64,000 nt of DNA, taken from the NCBI RefSeq assembly GCF_000517385.1, contig NZ_BAUW01000012.1, positions 1 through 64,000 on the forward strand, in the 5' to 3' direction. Below the pieces are notes generated by a model that saw only the letters and a list, made by a program, of their open reading frames with translations, made no database searches and was not told the origin of the DNA. Made by a program: the position numbers and the translations under genes. The stretch is from Mesobacillus boroniphilus JCM 21738. Lineage in GTDB: Bacteria; Bacillota; Bacilli; Bacillales; Cytobacillaceae. Positions 42,126 through 51,659 of this stretch are shown here, piece after piece (within the stretch, counting starts at the first letter, position 1; each line of letters begins with the position of its first letter).

Positions 42126-42326
42126 ATGGAACAAGGTACAGTGAAATGGTTTAATGCAGAAAAAGGCTTCGGCTTCATCGAACGTGAAAATGGAGACGAC
42201 GTATTCGTACACTTCTCTGCTATCCAAAGTGAAGGCTTCAAGTCTTTAGATGAAGGTCAAAAAGTAACGTTTGACGTTGAGCAAGGTGCTCGTGGAGCTC
42301 AAGCTGCTAACGTGCAAAAAGCTTAA
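42126..42326 (+). CDS. cspB: Cold-shock protein (CspA/CspB family)
   Basis: 66 residues, one cold-shock domain: [16 protein letters not shown] (RNP1) and DVFVHFSAI (RNP2), ending AANVQKA. A nucleic-acid chaperone that keeps RNA single-stranded. AGGAGG precedes the ATG; a strong promoter and long leader lie upstream and a strong terminator downstream. The exact paralog (cspB, cspC or cspD) cannot be fixed from one copy. Confidence 0.95.
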   Translation: MEQGTVKWFNAEKGFGFIERENGDDVFVHFSAIQSEGFKSLDEGQKVTFDVEQGARGAQAANVQKA

Positions 42327-42338
42327 TCGTTATACAAA

Positions 42339-42367
42339 CAGGCTCTTTAAATAGAGCCTGTTTTTTT
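42339..42367 (+). terminator. Terminator of the cold-shock gene
   Basis: CAGGCTCT-TTAAAT-AGAGCCTG followed by seven T. Confidence 0.92.
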
Positions 42368-42417
42368 GTATTCCTGCTAGAAGTTCATGAAGGAATGGCT
42401 TACTTCCTGCTTCATAA

Positions 42418-42774
42418 AAAGGATTAAGATGGTCTGGCTTTGCATTTACTCTTTTTCAAGAGCAAAAATATGTATCAAGCAAAAGAGCAGTTCTCTATTG
42501 GGACTACCCTCTTCTCTATGAAGCCTTTCTTACAGCTTCTGCTTTCGAACTCTCCTTTTTCATAAATTCCAGTTTAAAACCGAACAATGCAAAGCTAATC
42601 GATAATATTGGTACCTTGAAATTCAATACCGCATACGGTGCGTATTCAAATGGATGGCCACCCGAGGAAAGGCATGTAGAATTACTCTCTTATGAAGCAC
42701 CAACCTACTTCGGGTTGATCTGTGCAGAAATCACGGCAAAAAAGAAAAATCTATCATCGACTAGATTTTTTTGA
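42418..42774 (+). other. Open frame without a start codon, protein-like composition
   Basis: About 118 codons are open and end at TGA 42772-42774. The C-terminal part (NIGTLKFNTAYGAYSNGWPP, VELLSYEAPTYFGLICAEIT) has a protein-like mix of residues, but there is no ATG/GTG/TTG with a ribosome site and no family match that I know. It overlaps the end of the convergent gene. A fossil or chance frame. The rest of 42368-42760 holds nothing else. Confidence 0.25.
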
Positions 42775-42988
42775 TGTTTCCTTTTAAAGAGTCCATTATG
42801 TCCTCTGACAAGCTTGTAGGCAGTGTTTTATCACCCTCAACAACAACCCAGGCGTTCACCAATTCAAGGTCTGACTTTTTAAATGTGATGATATAATTCT
42901 GTTGCTCAAAGGTTAATTCGACCGTGACATGTTCCTCACCATAAGATTCGTCATCAATAATCATATTTGTCATTTCATATGAATTCAT
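42761..42988 (-). CDS. Small hypothetical protein
   Basis: 75 residues from MNSYEMTNM (AAGGAG seven bases before the ATG). An acidic beta-rich protein: EEHVTVELTFEQQNYIITFK, then LELVNAWVVVEGDKTLPTSL and a short helix. No family recognised. Single gene, well separated from its upstream neighbour by about 500 noncoding bases. Confidence 0.6.
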   Translation of the reverse strand: MNSYEMTNMIIDDESYGEEHVTVELTFEQQNYIITFKKSDLELVNAWVVVEGDKTLPTSLSEDIMDSLKGNIKKI

Positions 42989-43464
42989 AGACAAACTCCT
43001 TTTCTTATTTCTTTTGTTATATTTGTCAATACGTAGAAATTTATTCTATTTACAGACTTGTTTACATAATAATTTTATAAAAACCATAGTTATAAGATAA
43101 TAACGTGCCAGAAGAACCTTCCCTTATTCTGTTTTAGCCTTAATAACAAATTTTAAACTACCGCACCCTTCCCTTATCTTCTAATGTCGTGATGTTTCAT
43201 TGCTACACAATAGAGAAATACTTCATGCAAAGTCTTCTTTGGCATTTAGTTGCATCCCCTCTTCAGATTATGATTATCTAAATCAGGCCGGTATCTTAGG
43301 AAGTTCACATGTTCTTATCCGTATAAAGTTCCTTTTAATTTATATAGTTTACATAATAATATTATATTAATTATCGGTAGCCTACTTCTACTTTACAAAT
43401 AAAAACAATTATTTCATGTATGCAACTCGAAAGGATTTCCAAAAATGTGATCACACAAAAAAAA
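42989..43464. other. Intergenic DNA, no gene seen
   Basis: About 480 AT-rich bases, with TTTACATAATAATnTTATA written twice (near 43064 and 43349). No reading frame or RNA gene was identified. Confidence 0.45.
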
Positions 43465-43488
43465 GCGTTAATCTCCTAAGATCAACGC
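43465..43488 (-). terminator. Terminator of the GreA-like gene
   Basis: GCGTTAATC-TCCTAA-GATCAACGC with eight A on the + side (T-run on minus). Confidence 0.8.
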
Positions 43489-43504
43489 AGTGATGTGTTT
43501 TTAT

Positions 43505-44002
43505 TTAACCCTCTACTTCTTCCCATCCGCTATACATTTTCAACACCTTGCATTTCACTTTTCCAGATGGTACCGACAAAACAGTTTCGTCACCTATTTT
43601 TAAGCCTAGTAACTTTTGTGCAACGGGTGTATCATAGAAAATTTTGTTTTCATCTATATTCGATTCGCCGTAACCGACAATTTCATATATTTCTTCTTCG
43701 GTAAAATCCGTGTACTCAAACGAGCATTTTACGATCGAGCCAATCTCTACTATTTCAGTATTTCGTTCATCAACCTTAATAAATTCAGCTGACTTAAACA
43801 CATGCTGAATCTCCTGAATGCGTTCCACTAATACACGTTCATCCTGCTCCAATTTATGAAAATTAGGATTAGCAATCTTATCGTCTCCGCACGCATTGAA
43901 GGCAATATTTTTATCAATCCGCACTTGTTTTAGCTCTTGTTCCAAATTGCTTATCTGTTGAAGGACCATCTTCTCTCCCTTAGGTGTGATTTTTAAAGAC
44001 AT
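43505..44002 (-). CDS. GreA/GreB-family transcription factor paralog
   Basis: 165 residues. N-terminal coiled coil (KMVLQQISNLEQELKQVRID to ERIQEIQHVF) and a C-terminal FKBP-like domain (GSIVKCSFEY, YEIVGYGESNIDENKIFYDTP, LLGLKIGDETVLSVPSGK). The coiled-coil tip, which in GreA carries two acidic residues (GDxSENxEY), reads ACGDDKIANPNFH. It may therefore bind the RNA polymerase channel without full cleavage activity. Not the housekeeping greA by sequence. Confidence 0.82.
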   Translation of the reverse strand: MSLKITPKGEKMVLQQISNLEQELKQVRIDKNIAFNACGDDKIANPNFHKLEQDERVLVERIQEIQHVFKSAEFIKVDERNTEIVEIGSIVKCSFEYTDFTEEEIYEIVGYGESNIDENKIFYDTPVAQKLLGLKIGDETVLSVPSGKVKCKVLKMYSGWEEVEG

Positions 44003-44128
44003 ATTAATCTCCTCTATAGTTTGTGTTAACTCCAGAATTAACTTCCCTCTTAACCTTTAATATACCCTGAAATATCGTTGAGCAGTAACATAATGTTTCT
44101 CAATAATAAACATGAGTACAAAAATGAA

Positions 44129-44147
44129 AGCTGCCAAATTGGCAGCT
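44129..44147 (-). terminator. Terminator of the HAD gene
   Basis: AGCTGCCAAATTGGCAGCT, a perfect stem; the minus strand continues TTTCATTTTTG. Confidence 0.8.
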
Positions 44148-44149
44148 AG

Positions 44150-44771
44150 TTAACTTTCCACCTTTGTATCTGGAAGGGAAGATAAAAGTTCATTTATATT
44201 ACTATATACTTTATCTGGCTGAATACTGAAGTCTATTGTCTGGAAATTAGGCAGCCAGTGTACTCCTATTGTAAGTACATTCGCTTGCTTTCCAGCCGGT
44301 ATATCAGCGTCGCTATCTCCAAGAAGATCGCCTCTGCATTAGATACCCCCAGTTCTTCTAAAGCTTTATTAATCCCTTCAGGATGGGGTTTTGGAAAATC
44401 CACGTCATCGCCAGTCACAATAACATCAAAAATATTATTTAACTCCAGGCATTATGAGATTTACAGGGACCGACATGAACATTTAGTTCCGAAAAATAAA
44501 GAAATATACACCTTACTTATTGAGTTGAAAAAACGTGGCTATAAACTGGGAATAGTGACTGGAAAAGCACGGAAAAGTCTGGACATATCTTTAGAAGATT
44601 CTCACGAATGATACCAGTCTCTGAAGGACCAAACATGGATTTAATCTCTTCTGTTGTGACATCACGCTCATCAAATTTCTTAAACACTGATTCAAACGCC
44701 AAGAAACACACAGGCAATGTATCAGCAAGAGTACCATCAAAGTCAAAAAGAACTGCTTTAATATCAATCAC
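44150..44771 (-). pseudogene. HAD-family phosphatase, with an inverted internal segment and a frameshift
   Basis: Minus strand: IKAVLFDFDGTLADTLPVCF (motif I) to GPSETGIIRENL, and further on LELNNIFDVIVTGDDVDFPK, KPHPEGINKALEELG and, after a one-base shift near 44321, the motif IV block (GDSDADIPAGK) and the end. The middle of the protein, HYEIYRDRHEHLVPKNKEI and YKLGIVTGKARKSLDISLED (motifs II-III), is on the plus strand between about 44446 and 44601. The segment has been inverted in place, and perhaps 10-15 residues are lost. Frame repair at 44321 needs one T. Confidence 0.75.
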
Positions 44772-44833
44772 ATCCTATAATTTTATACGTTACTTTTGAG
44801 ATACTCTGAAGTGGAAATACCTCATGAAAGTGT

Positions 44834-45601
44834 TTAACTATACTCTTTTTTCACTACAAATCTACTGACTAGCTCGTACGGTCTGGCTTTGAATGCTTCA
44901 TACGGTATGAAGTTCGCATCCATAGCGTCCAGGGCCCTGTTTCTAAATTGTTCCCTCGTAATAAATTGTTCAATATTCTCTTTCGTTATTTTTGTAAAAA
45001 AAACCTCTGAAGTTTCCCCCTCAGCTGTCCTGACTTCACCTGACTGATACTCAGCTCTGAAGACTACACATGTTACTCCGCTCGTCACGTTTTGATAAAT
45101 ACCCGTTATCCCGAATAAATCCACCTTAACCCCAGTCTCTTCAAATACCTCGCGATGAATTGCCTCTTCCAATGTTTCACCTTCTTCAACCTGTCCGCCA
45201 GGCATTTCCATTGTGTCGGATCGGTGAAAATTCCTGACTAGGAGAACATCGCCATCTTTGTTTGTGATATATCCACTAACAGATAAAATATGTTTAGGCG
45301 GATGATAGTTAGCAGTTGAAGACAAGAAACCTTTGTCTGCCTCTATGTAATATTCTCCTAACTCTTTCATTGCTGACTGGTACTCTTCACTATTTTCAAT
45401 TAAACTATTGATCCTTTCATAATGCTCCATGCTGCTATATTCCCAGATAACCAGAATTTCGTCATTCATATCATTCACCCAGCGTCCAATTAATTTAGCT
45501 CCATTTTTTATATGAACTGGATAAACATTGGTATGAAAGAATTTATTAATCTCATTCAACTTTTCAGGTTTGACTCTGTATGTTTTTCTTTTAAAGATCA
45601 T
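44834..45601 (-). CDS. NIPSNAP-like domain fused to a Nudix hydrolase
   Basis: 255 residues from MIFKRKTYRV (GAAGGAGAG upstream). Residues 1-100 form a dimeric alpha-beta barrel of NIPSNAP type (YRVKPEKLNEINKFFHTN, GRWVNDMNDEILVIWEYSS). Residues 115-240 are a Nudix domain with box GGQVEEGETLEEAIHREVFEETGV (core REVFEETGV), Mg2+-binding Glu present. It hydrolyses a nucleoside diphosphate linked to X; the extra domain may sense or position the substrate. Single gene. Confidence 0.85.
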   Translation of the reverse strand: MIFKRKTYRVKPEKLNEINKFFHTNVYPVHIKNGAKLIGRWVNDMNDEILVIWEYSSMEHYERINSLIENSEEYQSAMKELGEYYIEADKGFLSSTANYHPPKHILSVSGYITNKDGDVLLVRNFHRSDTMEMPGGQVEEGETLEEAIHREVFEETGVKVDLFGITGIYQNVTSGVTCVVFRAEYQSGEVRTAEGETSEVFFTKITKENIEQFITREQFRNRALDAMDANFIPYEAFKARPYELVSRFVVKKEYS

Positions 45602-45698
45602 TTTTAGCTCTCCTTCCTCTTCCTTTAATTTCCACAAAAAAGAGTTAAAATCCTTCAATATAGGGGCTAGTTTTTATGAAAGAGCCCTATTACAGTCA

Positions 45699-45810
45699 GT
45701 AGTTCTGACAGCTGTACTTCGGTTTCCTCCAAACTTGTCTGAAGTTGCTCTGACTTCTGACAGCTTTCCTCCGTTTCCATCCAAATCTGTCAGAAGTATT
45801 GCTCTGTCAA
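45699..45810. repeat. Array of alternating inverted words TTCTGACAG / CTGTCAGAA
   Basis: TTCTGACAGCT at 45703 and 45755 (52 bases apart) alternates with the reverse-complement-like CTTGTCTGAAG near 45734 and CTGTCAGAAG near 45787. TTGCTCTG recurs at 45745 and 45799. The words are separated by CCTCC-rich spacers. Noncoding, between the Nudix gene and the EamA terminator. Confidence 0.65.
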
Positions 45811-45836
45811 AGGAGTCTAACGCAGTTCATCAAAAA

Positions 45837-45860
45837 AGAGCCACCAAAATGGGCAGCTCT
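45837..45860 (-). terminator. Terminator of the EamA gene
   Basis: AGAGCCACC/GGGCAGCTCT imperfect stem with six A on the + side. Confidence 0.65.
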
Positions 45861-45865
45861 ACTGA

Positions 45866-46795
45866 TTAACTATTATTCCCCTTAACAACCTGTCCTTCAA
45901 TTGACGCTTTTTTATCTCCGATCGACAGCCAGGTCACGAATATGAGCATGATCATCGCACCCATCAGCTGGACGCTCTGGAGCATGGTGTCGAACCATAT
46001 CACTGAAATAACCATAACGGTTAAAGGCTCAACACTTGAAAGAATGCTAGTTTCGACAGCTGTGATGTAATTCATGCTCATTAAGAACAGCAGGAACGCC
46101 AGTGTGCCAAAGAAGATCAAGATGGCCATGATGAAAATCATCTTCGGCTGAGCTATTATATGCCATTCATTACTCATCCAAACTCGGATGATTAATCCAA
46201 GAACGATTCCGCCGAACAACATACTCCAACCGACAATTGCCAAGACGCTCCATTCCTTCATCAAGCGAGCCGGGTAAAGTGTATAGAAAGCAAACGTAAG
46301 ACCCACCGCGACTCCCCATAGCAATGCCGTCGGACTTACCAGCAAACCACTAATCGACCCATTCGTCAATAACAGGTAAAGCCCGGCCAATGTACCCCCA
46401 ATGCCAAGCATCTGATAACGTGGCGGCCATTTTTTATGATTAAAAGAAACATAGAGAACAACAAAAATCGGAGCGGAGAATTGCAGCAATGTCGCTACTA
46501 CCGCATTGCTCGCTTCGATTGCCATCGTAAAAGTATACTGTAACCCTACCATCCCGAGAATGCTGAAAATAATCAGCTGGTTCCGCCAGTAAGGTGTTTT
46601 CACAACTGTAAAAATATCTTCTTTTTTAATTGACAGAAACGCCAGGATGCTGCTTCCGGCAATAATCATCCGGATTGTCAGAATAAACGGAACTGACAAT
46701 TCGGTGTTAGCGAGCACCCACTCCGTGATCGACCCAGTCATCCCCCAGAGCATGGCCCCTATGACAATCATAAGTATTCCCTTTAAACGTAACAT
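45866..46795 (-). CDS. EamA/DMT-family transporter (10 TM)
   Basis: 309 residues forming two EamA repeats of five helices. Signatures: MIVIGAMLWGMTGSITEWVL at the start, SNAVVATLLQFSAPIFVVLY at the end of repeat 1, and ITAVETSILSSVEPLTVMVI at the end of repeat 2. Full-length family member; exports metabolites, substrate unknown. The promoter region lies at 46796-47018, divergent from the DUF3238 gene. Confidence 0.9.
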   Translation of the reverse strand: MLRLKGILMIVIGAMLWGMTGSITEWVLANTELSVPFILTIRMIIAGSSILAFLSIKKEDIFTVVKTPYWRNQLIIFSILGMVGLQYTFTMAIEASNAVVATLLQFSAPIFVVLYVSFNHKKWPPRYQMLGIGGTLAGLYLLLTNGSISGLLVSPTALLWGVAVGLTFAFYTLYPARLMKEWSVLAIVGWSMLFGGIVLGLIIRVWMSNEWHIIAQPKMIFIMAILIFFGTLAFLLFLMSMNYITAVETSILSSVEPLTVMVISVIWFDTMLQSVQLMGAMIMLIFVTWLSIGDKKASIEGQVVKGNNS

Positions 46796-47018
46796 CGCGA
46801 ACGCTCCTATAGTTTGTAGGCTTGCAAAATGTAAGTTCCTAATCTATCTAATTAAATTTTATATTAGCATAAAAGTAACAAAACCTATCGAAGAATAGAT
46901 TTTCAAACTCTACTAATCCTTATTTTACCACCCCATTCAGCACATCACTTCCTTTAAAAAGGCGTAACTTTGGGTAAATAATTGTCACGCTAGTAAAAAA
47001 AATGAAGGTGGTGGATGA

Positions 47019-48339
47019 ATGAATAGTCAAATTCAACTTGAAACTTCAAAACTAAAACTGGCTGGAAAGTTTTTACCTTTTGCCGCACTAGGCATTGCCG
47101 GAACTCTTTATGCTGTCAATCTGAATGGCCGGCGAAGGACTGCCGCTTACTCACACTCAAGAATCCTTGAAAATATCGAACAAGGCACCAAACAAATCAA
47201 ACTGGAATGGAAGGGTTCAAACAGGCATTATCGTGTGTTCAGAGGCGAGGAACTGATTTATGAAGGAATGGAACCAATGCTAGTGGACCAAAACCTCGTT
47301 CCAGGTACCCTTTACACTTACTGCATTGAAGCCCTTGATAACCATGGCAATGCGCAGGACAGAATGCGCATCCAAACGACTACATCAGTGGATTTTACGG
47401 AAATAGACAATATTCTTGAGGACTTACTGATTACAATCATTGTTACTCATGGGCAAATCAGTTTTGAATGGGAACCAATTGAGGGTGTAACAGAGTATAC
47501 GATTTTCAGGAATGGCATTAAGTTGGAAACAGTGGCATACTGCGCTTTTACCGATAAAATTATCAAGGATGACGATGTTTATACCTACATGATAAAAGCC
47601 AGACGTCCGTTGCAACGTTCAGAACAGCTTAAATGGGAGCTTAAATCGGTTGTCGTCAATGCGGTGGGTGTTATCAAGAAGGATTCTTCTACTGAAAGGG
47701 CTGCTGAAGAAGAGTATTCCATCACCAAAAGGATTGGACCTCTTAAGGAATTGCTGAAATCCCCAATGGACAGCAAACGTCAAAACGGCCACTGGCAGCT
47801 CAGGTACACAACTTTTTTAAAAGAAGAATGGCTCAAAAATCCGAATGCCGCGTCTGGGGATCACATTTTCAAAGGTGATCATCGCACATTCGATCCTGAG
47901 GCAACTGAATTCAGGACAAGAGGAGATGTATTTATCGACACGGACAACCCTTCTGCTTTTAAGCAAGGCAACGGGCATAACAGAAGCATTCACCAAGGAC
48001 CATGAACGGTTAGAATCCGCGAGCGCCTCTGACGTGGGAATTCAATTGGAAAAGGTGCTTACAGACGATGACAGAGTTCAATTTCACCTGAACCATTCTG
48101 TCAGCAATCCGCTGGTCGTTTCACCCGCCATTGATTATCATGTTTGCGGAACCTTCTATAAGGACAACGAATTCGACTTAGTAGGTATTCATGATCAGGC
48201 ACCTGAACATGAGATTTATCTTAAAGAACCAGGCACGGACGAGTGGCAAGTTATCCACCAGACTCAAAGCAAAGGACTCGAAATGATGGCTGACCCAATG
48301 GCCAATCATTACTGGCGTTACTCTACTTTCACTAACTAA
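47019..48339 (+). pseudogene. Fibronectin-III-like plus DUF3238 protein (one frameshift)
   Basis: About 439 residues when joined. A short hydrophobic start (FLPFAALGIAGTLYAV), two FnIII-like segments (TKQIKLEWKGSNRHYRVFRG, HGQISFEWEPIEGVTEYTIF), then the DUF3238 core: KGDHRTFDPEATEFRT, TKDHERLESASASDVGIQLE, AIDYHVCGTFYKDNEFDLVG and HDQAPEHEIYLKEPG. The frame breaks at the AA after TTTT (47957-47962); one base fewer restores it. Function unknown. Good gene signals otherwise. Confidence 0.8.
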
Positions 48340-48344
48340 AAAAC

Positions 48345-48375
48345 GGAAAAGCTGGTCGTCAGCTTTTCCATTTTT
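48345..48375. terminator. Bidirectional terminator
   Basis: GGAAAAGCTG (48345-48354) pairs with CAGCTTTTCC (48360-48369), then six T. Confidence 0.9.
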
Positions 48376-48379
48376 TCTC

Positions 48380-48769
48380 TTATAAAAATCGCTTCCGCAC
48401 ATTCGGCGGCGGCAGCATGCAGCTTTCCTTCTGGCCGAACCATTTGTATCGGTTCCTGGCTATAAGGTCATACACGATATTCCTGATTGGAGCTGGGACG
48501 ATCATGAATAAATATAGAAGCTTCCAGGCACCGCGCAAGTGGCGGCTGATCCTTAAGGCAGCGGCCAATTTATAATAAACCTTATCATTCTCAATCAATA
48601 TCATGCTGTCGACATCATCGCGCACGCTATACTTTTTCAGCAGTTCCTGTCCGGCTTCACTCTGCAACGAGGCAAAGTGGAACGTTTCATTTGGATCACG
48701 ATTCAGAATAAATTGGACACTCGCATCACAAAAGTTGCAAACTCCGTCAAATAGAATGACAGGATGCAT
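48380..48769 (-). CDS. yuxK: DUF393 thiol-disulfide oxidoreductase-like protein (YuxK)
   Basis: 129 residues: redox-like motif ILFDGVCNFCDASVQFIL (CxxC), SLQSEAGQELLKKY, DDVDSMILIENDKVYYKLAA and the family end NRYKWFGQKESCML. Length is typical for DCC-family proteins. Membrane-proximal redox function is presumed; substrate unknown. Convergent with the DUF3238 gene. Confidence 0.9.
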   Translation of the reverse strand: MHPVILFDGVCNFCDASVQFILNRDPNETFHFASLQSEAGQELLKKYSVRDDVDSMILIENDKVYYKLAAALRISRHLRGAWKLLYLFMIVPAPIRNIVYDLIARNRYKWFGQKESCMLPPPNVRKRFL

Positions 48770-49015
48770 GGAACATCCCTCCTCGATTTTCCTATTTCTA
48801 TTCTAACATTTATCCTCTTCCTTTAAAGTCAAACAGCAGTTGATCAAATTGAAAAAAATGCCATTTAGGCTTATTCACGCAAATCTAATAATGTTAGTGA
48901 TAATTTAAACATAATTTTCTCCCTGGTCATACCTTAGGTTGCTGCCCAATTGTCCCGGGACATCTACCCTACTCTCCCTACTTTGAATATATTGTAGAAG
49001 CTATTGGAGGTGACT

Positions 49016-49767
49016 ATGATGAATGGCTTGTATACACATGGTTCCTCACCGCGGGATCAGCTGCTGAATTGGGAAAAGCAGGCACTTGATAAATTCATCG
49101 CAAAAATGAGTGATAAAGAAAAGCCTTTTCCCTGCATACCGGCAACAATTGGCTTTTCAATGAATCAGCTTCGTTATGGGTTTGTTGGTAATTCAAAAAA
49201 ACTATCCACCATAAAAGAACTGGCCGGCCTTTTATCAATCTATACGGAGGTGTCAAGGCAAATTGGCCAATACACATCTTTGATTATATTTTATAAGACA
49301 CCAGATTCTATGCAAGAAGAGACAGTAGAAGAATTTGAACAATTATTCTGGAAGCATCTACGTGGTCTGAGCGCCCTGGATGAATTCGATTGGCCAGAGG
49401 ATATTCCAACAGACCCGCATGATCCATTTGGGAATTTTGTTTTAATGGAGAAAAGTACTTCATGTATTGCGCCACCCCTGCACATAAAAACAGGATGAGC
49501 AGGCATTTTGACGTGATGATGCTCGCGATCACTCCGAGGTGGGTTCTTCAGGAGTTTAATAAGACACCAAGCTATGCCAGGAGAATTAAGGCTCAAGTAA
49601 GAGAACGGCTTGCTAAATATGACAGCATTTCCATCCATCCTGACCTGAACACATATGGAGCTGAGGATAATTTTGAATGGCGGCAATACTTTCTCCGTGA
49701 TGATGACACGTCCTTATCTAAATGCCCGTATCATAGGATGCTTAAATTTCTTGGTATTGATAATTAA
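49016..49767 (+). pseudogene. YqcI/YcgG family protein (one frameshift)
   Basis: About 250 residues when joined. Starts MMNGLYTHGSS after GGAGGTGA. First frame: FPCIPATIGFSMNQLRYGFV, SLIIFYKTPDSMQEETVEEF, FDWPEDIPTDPHDPFGNFV. Second frame: NGEKYFMYCATPAHKNRMSR, MLAITPRWVLQEFN, TLSKCPYHRML-like end. One T more in the run 49440-49443 restores GNFVFNGEKYF. The family is soluble, with conserved Cys, but its role is unknown (heme-peroxidase-related suggestions exist). Confidence 0.8.
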
Positions 49768-49768
49768 A

Positions 49769-49793
49769 AGCGCAGGATGCTGGTTCCTGCGCT
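49769..49793. terminator. Bidirectional terminator
   Basis: AGCGCAGGA (49769-49777) pairs with TCCTGCGCT (49785-49793). Confidence 0.8.
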
Positions 49794-50366
49794 TTACTGT
49801 TGATTCAACTGACTGATAATTTCATTGGTGGTAATAATGGCTGCAAACTCTTTTTGCAGCATCGCCAGTTCATGTTCCTGAATCGACTCTGCCGAATGGT
49901 GAACTCCCTTATGGTCCGTGATTTCAAATGCAGCAATCTCGTCAGAAACCAGAAAGGTATCAAAGCCAAGATTACTGCTCATTCTTGTTGTTGTGGAGAT
50001 GCAATGTTGAGTAGATAATCCGGTTATGACCACAGACTTCACTTGATTTTGTTTTAAATAGGCTTCCAGCTCGGTCCCAATGAAACCACTGTTCACATTT
50101 TTCGTAAAAATAATCTCTCCATCCATAGGCTGGATGATTTCCTTAAATTCCGTACCTAATTTGTTTCGATGGTGCAAGGGTGACGCTGGGTCGAGCGACA
50201 GATGCTTCGTGTAAATGACATGTCCCTTCCTGTTCCTCCATTCTGTTAAAAGCCGGGCGATATTTCCCTCTGCCTCCAGGTTGTTACGCTTTCCCCAGTA
50301 TGGGTCGTCAAACCCCTTTTGAACATCCAAAATAAGCAATGCAGGCAGCTCAAGCAATTTCTTCAT
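49794..50366 (-). CDS. Cysteine hydrolase, isochorismatase family
   Basis: 190 residues. Catalytic triad visible: Asp in LLILDVQKGFDD, Lys in IIFTKNVNSGF, Cys in ITGLSTQHCISTTTR with the usual non-proline cis turn (VVITGLST). The GKRNNLEAEGNIARLL segment and HHS near the end also fit. It hydrolyses amide or vinyl-ether bonds of small molecules (nicotinamidase-like); substrate not predictable. Of two adjacent ATGs the second has better spacing to GGAGGG. Confidence 0.9.
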   Translation of the reverse strand: MKKLLELPALLILDVQKGFDDPYWGKRNNLEAEGNIARLLTEWRNRKGHVIYTKHLSLDPASPLHHRNKLGTEFKEIIQPMDGEIIFTKNVNSGFIGTELEAYLKQNQVKSVVITGLSTQHCISTTTRMSSNLGFDTFLVSDEIAAFEITDHKGVHHSAESIQEHELAMLQKEFAAIITTNEIISQLNQQ

Positions 50367-50516
50367 CATATCCCTCCTTACTTACTCCACATTCTTCCTA
50401 CGTTCAAGGCTTTTTACTCTCACTATCATGGAAATTACTTCAAATCTCCTCACTAATCATGGTAAACTCTCTGAAGATGTTTTTTACATAGCGAAAACTT
50501 GATGAGGAGGATTTTT

Positions 50517-51238
50517 GTGAAACGGTATTCGCTGTTATTATTCTTAATCACTTCTCTCGTTCTATCTGCGTGCACCAGTGATGAACCAGATGAAGAAGTC
50601 GTAGCCGAACAACCGGCTAAGGAAGTTGTCAAAAATGAAGAAACAAAGCAGAGTAAATTTGAGCACTTGAAGAATATAAGTTTAGAGGTAACAGAGGAAA
50701 GCCTGATGGCATTGAAGCCTGAATCGATGATGGGTGATTTGAGCTATGAAAAGGACATAGAAGATATAGGTTTCAATACACCTGAACTGGACCCTGAGCT
50801 AAAAAATATGCTTCCGGCAAAACTTGAAGAACTTTCTAGTCAGACAGATGATTTGGAAACCATAAAAAAAGACCTTGTTTCCCTGCTAGCAAGTCCGCAT
50901 TATAAAGAAATTATTGAGAATGCCAGTGCCTATGAACCTCATTTCGAAGTCGCAGAAAAATACCCGCTTGAATTATGGACCGTCGGAAGGAAAGAAGCAC
51001 ACCGGATCATCGACGCAGCCGCCATCATGTCAGAAAATGGCTGGATTAACGATGAACAGTATTCCGAGTTAAGAGATTGGGGCTTTGAGCGCAGCGAAGC
51101 ATGAAGGAACTGCATTATGCCATAAGCAAAACCAATCGCGAAAAAGCAGATACCGAAAGCCAGGAAATCAAGCAAAGAGTTGACGAATGGGTAGCAAAAA
51201 TGAAAGAACTGAAAAAAGAGCGTGGCGATACGTGGTAA
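50517..51238 (+). pseudogene. Lipoprotein with helical outer domain (one frameshift)
   Basis: From GTG 50517 (GAGGAGG upstream): signal and lipobox LVLSAC, an acidic linker, then helices such as LPAKLEELSSQTDDLETIKK, HYKEIIENASAYEPHF and EAHRIIDAAAIMSENGWIND. The frame ends at 51104; the next frame continues MKELHYAISKTNREKADTES and ends KKERGDTW-stop at 51238. One missing base near 51100 explains it. Surface lipoprotein of unknown function. Confidence 0.7.
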
Positions 51239-51240
51239 AA

Positions 51241-51272
51241 AAGATGGTCCAAAATACGGACCATCTTTTTAT
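51241..51272. terminator. Bidirectional terminator
   Basis: AAGATGGTCC (51241-51250) pairs with GGACCATCTT (51258-51267), then TTTATT. Confidence 0.9.
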
Positions 51273-51562
51273 TCAATCAACATGCCATGCTGAGTCCTCG
51301 TAAGTTTGATTTGCCTGTGCCGATTCACCTCCTCGTAAATCGCTTTGGTCACCACAATTTTTTCTCCATTAAGCTGAATCCAGTATTCCCGTTCCTCAGT
51401 AAAATTCCCAAATATATTCCTGGTTGTTTTCCCTACCCATTTATCCTCCACAATCCCCTGGGCAGTATCAACCTTGAATTGAGAATAGAGGTAATCTTCA
51501 TAGGCACAAGACAATAGAATGATGCAGCCGGACCATGTTATGAAATAGAGTATTTTTTTCAT
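51269..51562 (-). CDS. Small exported protein, probable lipoprotein
   Basis: 97 residues from MKKILYF. A signal segment ending IILLSCAYE (possible lipobox Cys 17), then a small beta domain: QGIVEDKWVGKTTRNIFG, REYWIQLNGEKIVVTKAIYE, RQIKLTRTQHG. The pattern resembles small OB-like exported domains but no family is recognised. GGTGAT precedes the ATG. Confidence 0.6.
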   Translation of the reverse strand: MKKILYFITWSGCIILLSCAYEDYLYSQFKVDTAQGIVEDKWVGKTTRNIFGNFTEEREYWIQLNGEKIVVTKAIYEEVNRHRQIKLTRTQHGMLIE

Positions 51563-51659
51563 CAATATCACCATTAATAGTTTTTGGCAAACTAGAAAAA
51601 TATACTCATCTATCCAAATATATAAAAAAACTTTAACGTTTCAGAAACTCAGTGTTGAA

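Noticed and set aside
41895-42227. 110-codon minus frame over the cold-shock gene
   Set aside because: It is antisense to the csp gene and its leader, with no start signal or recognisable content.
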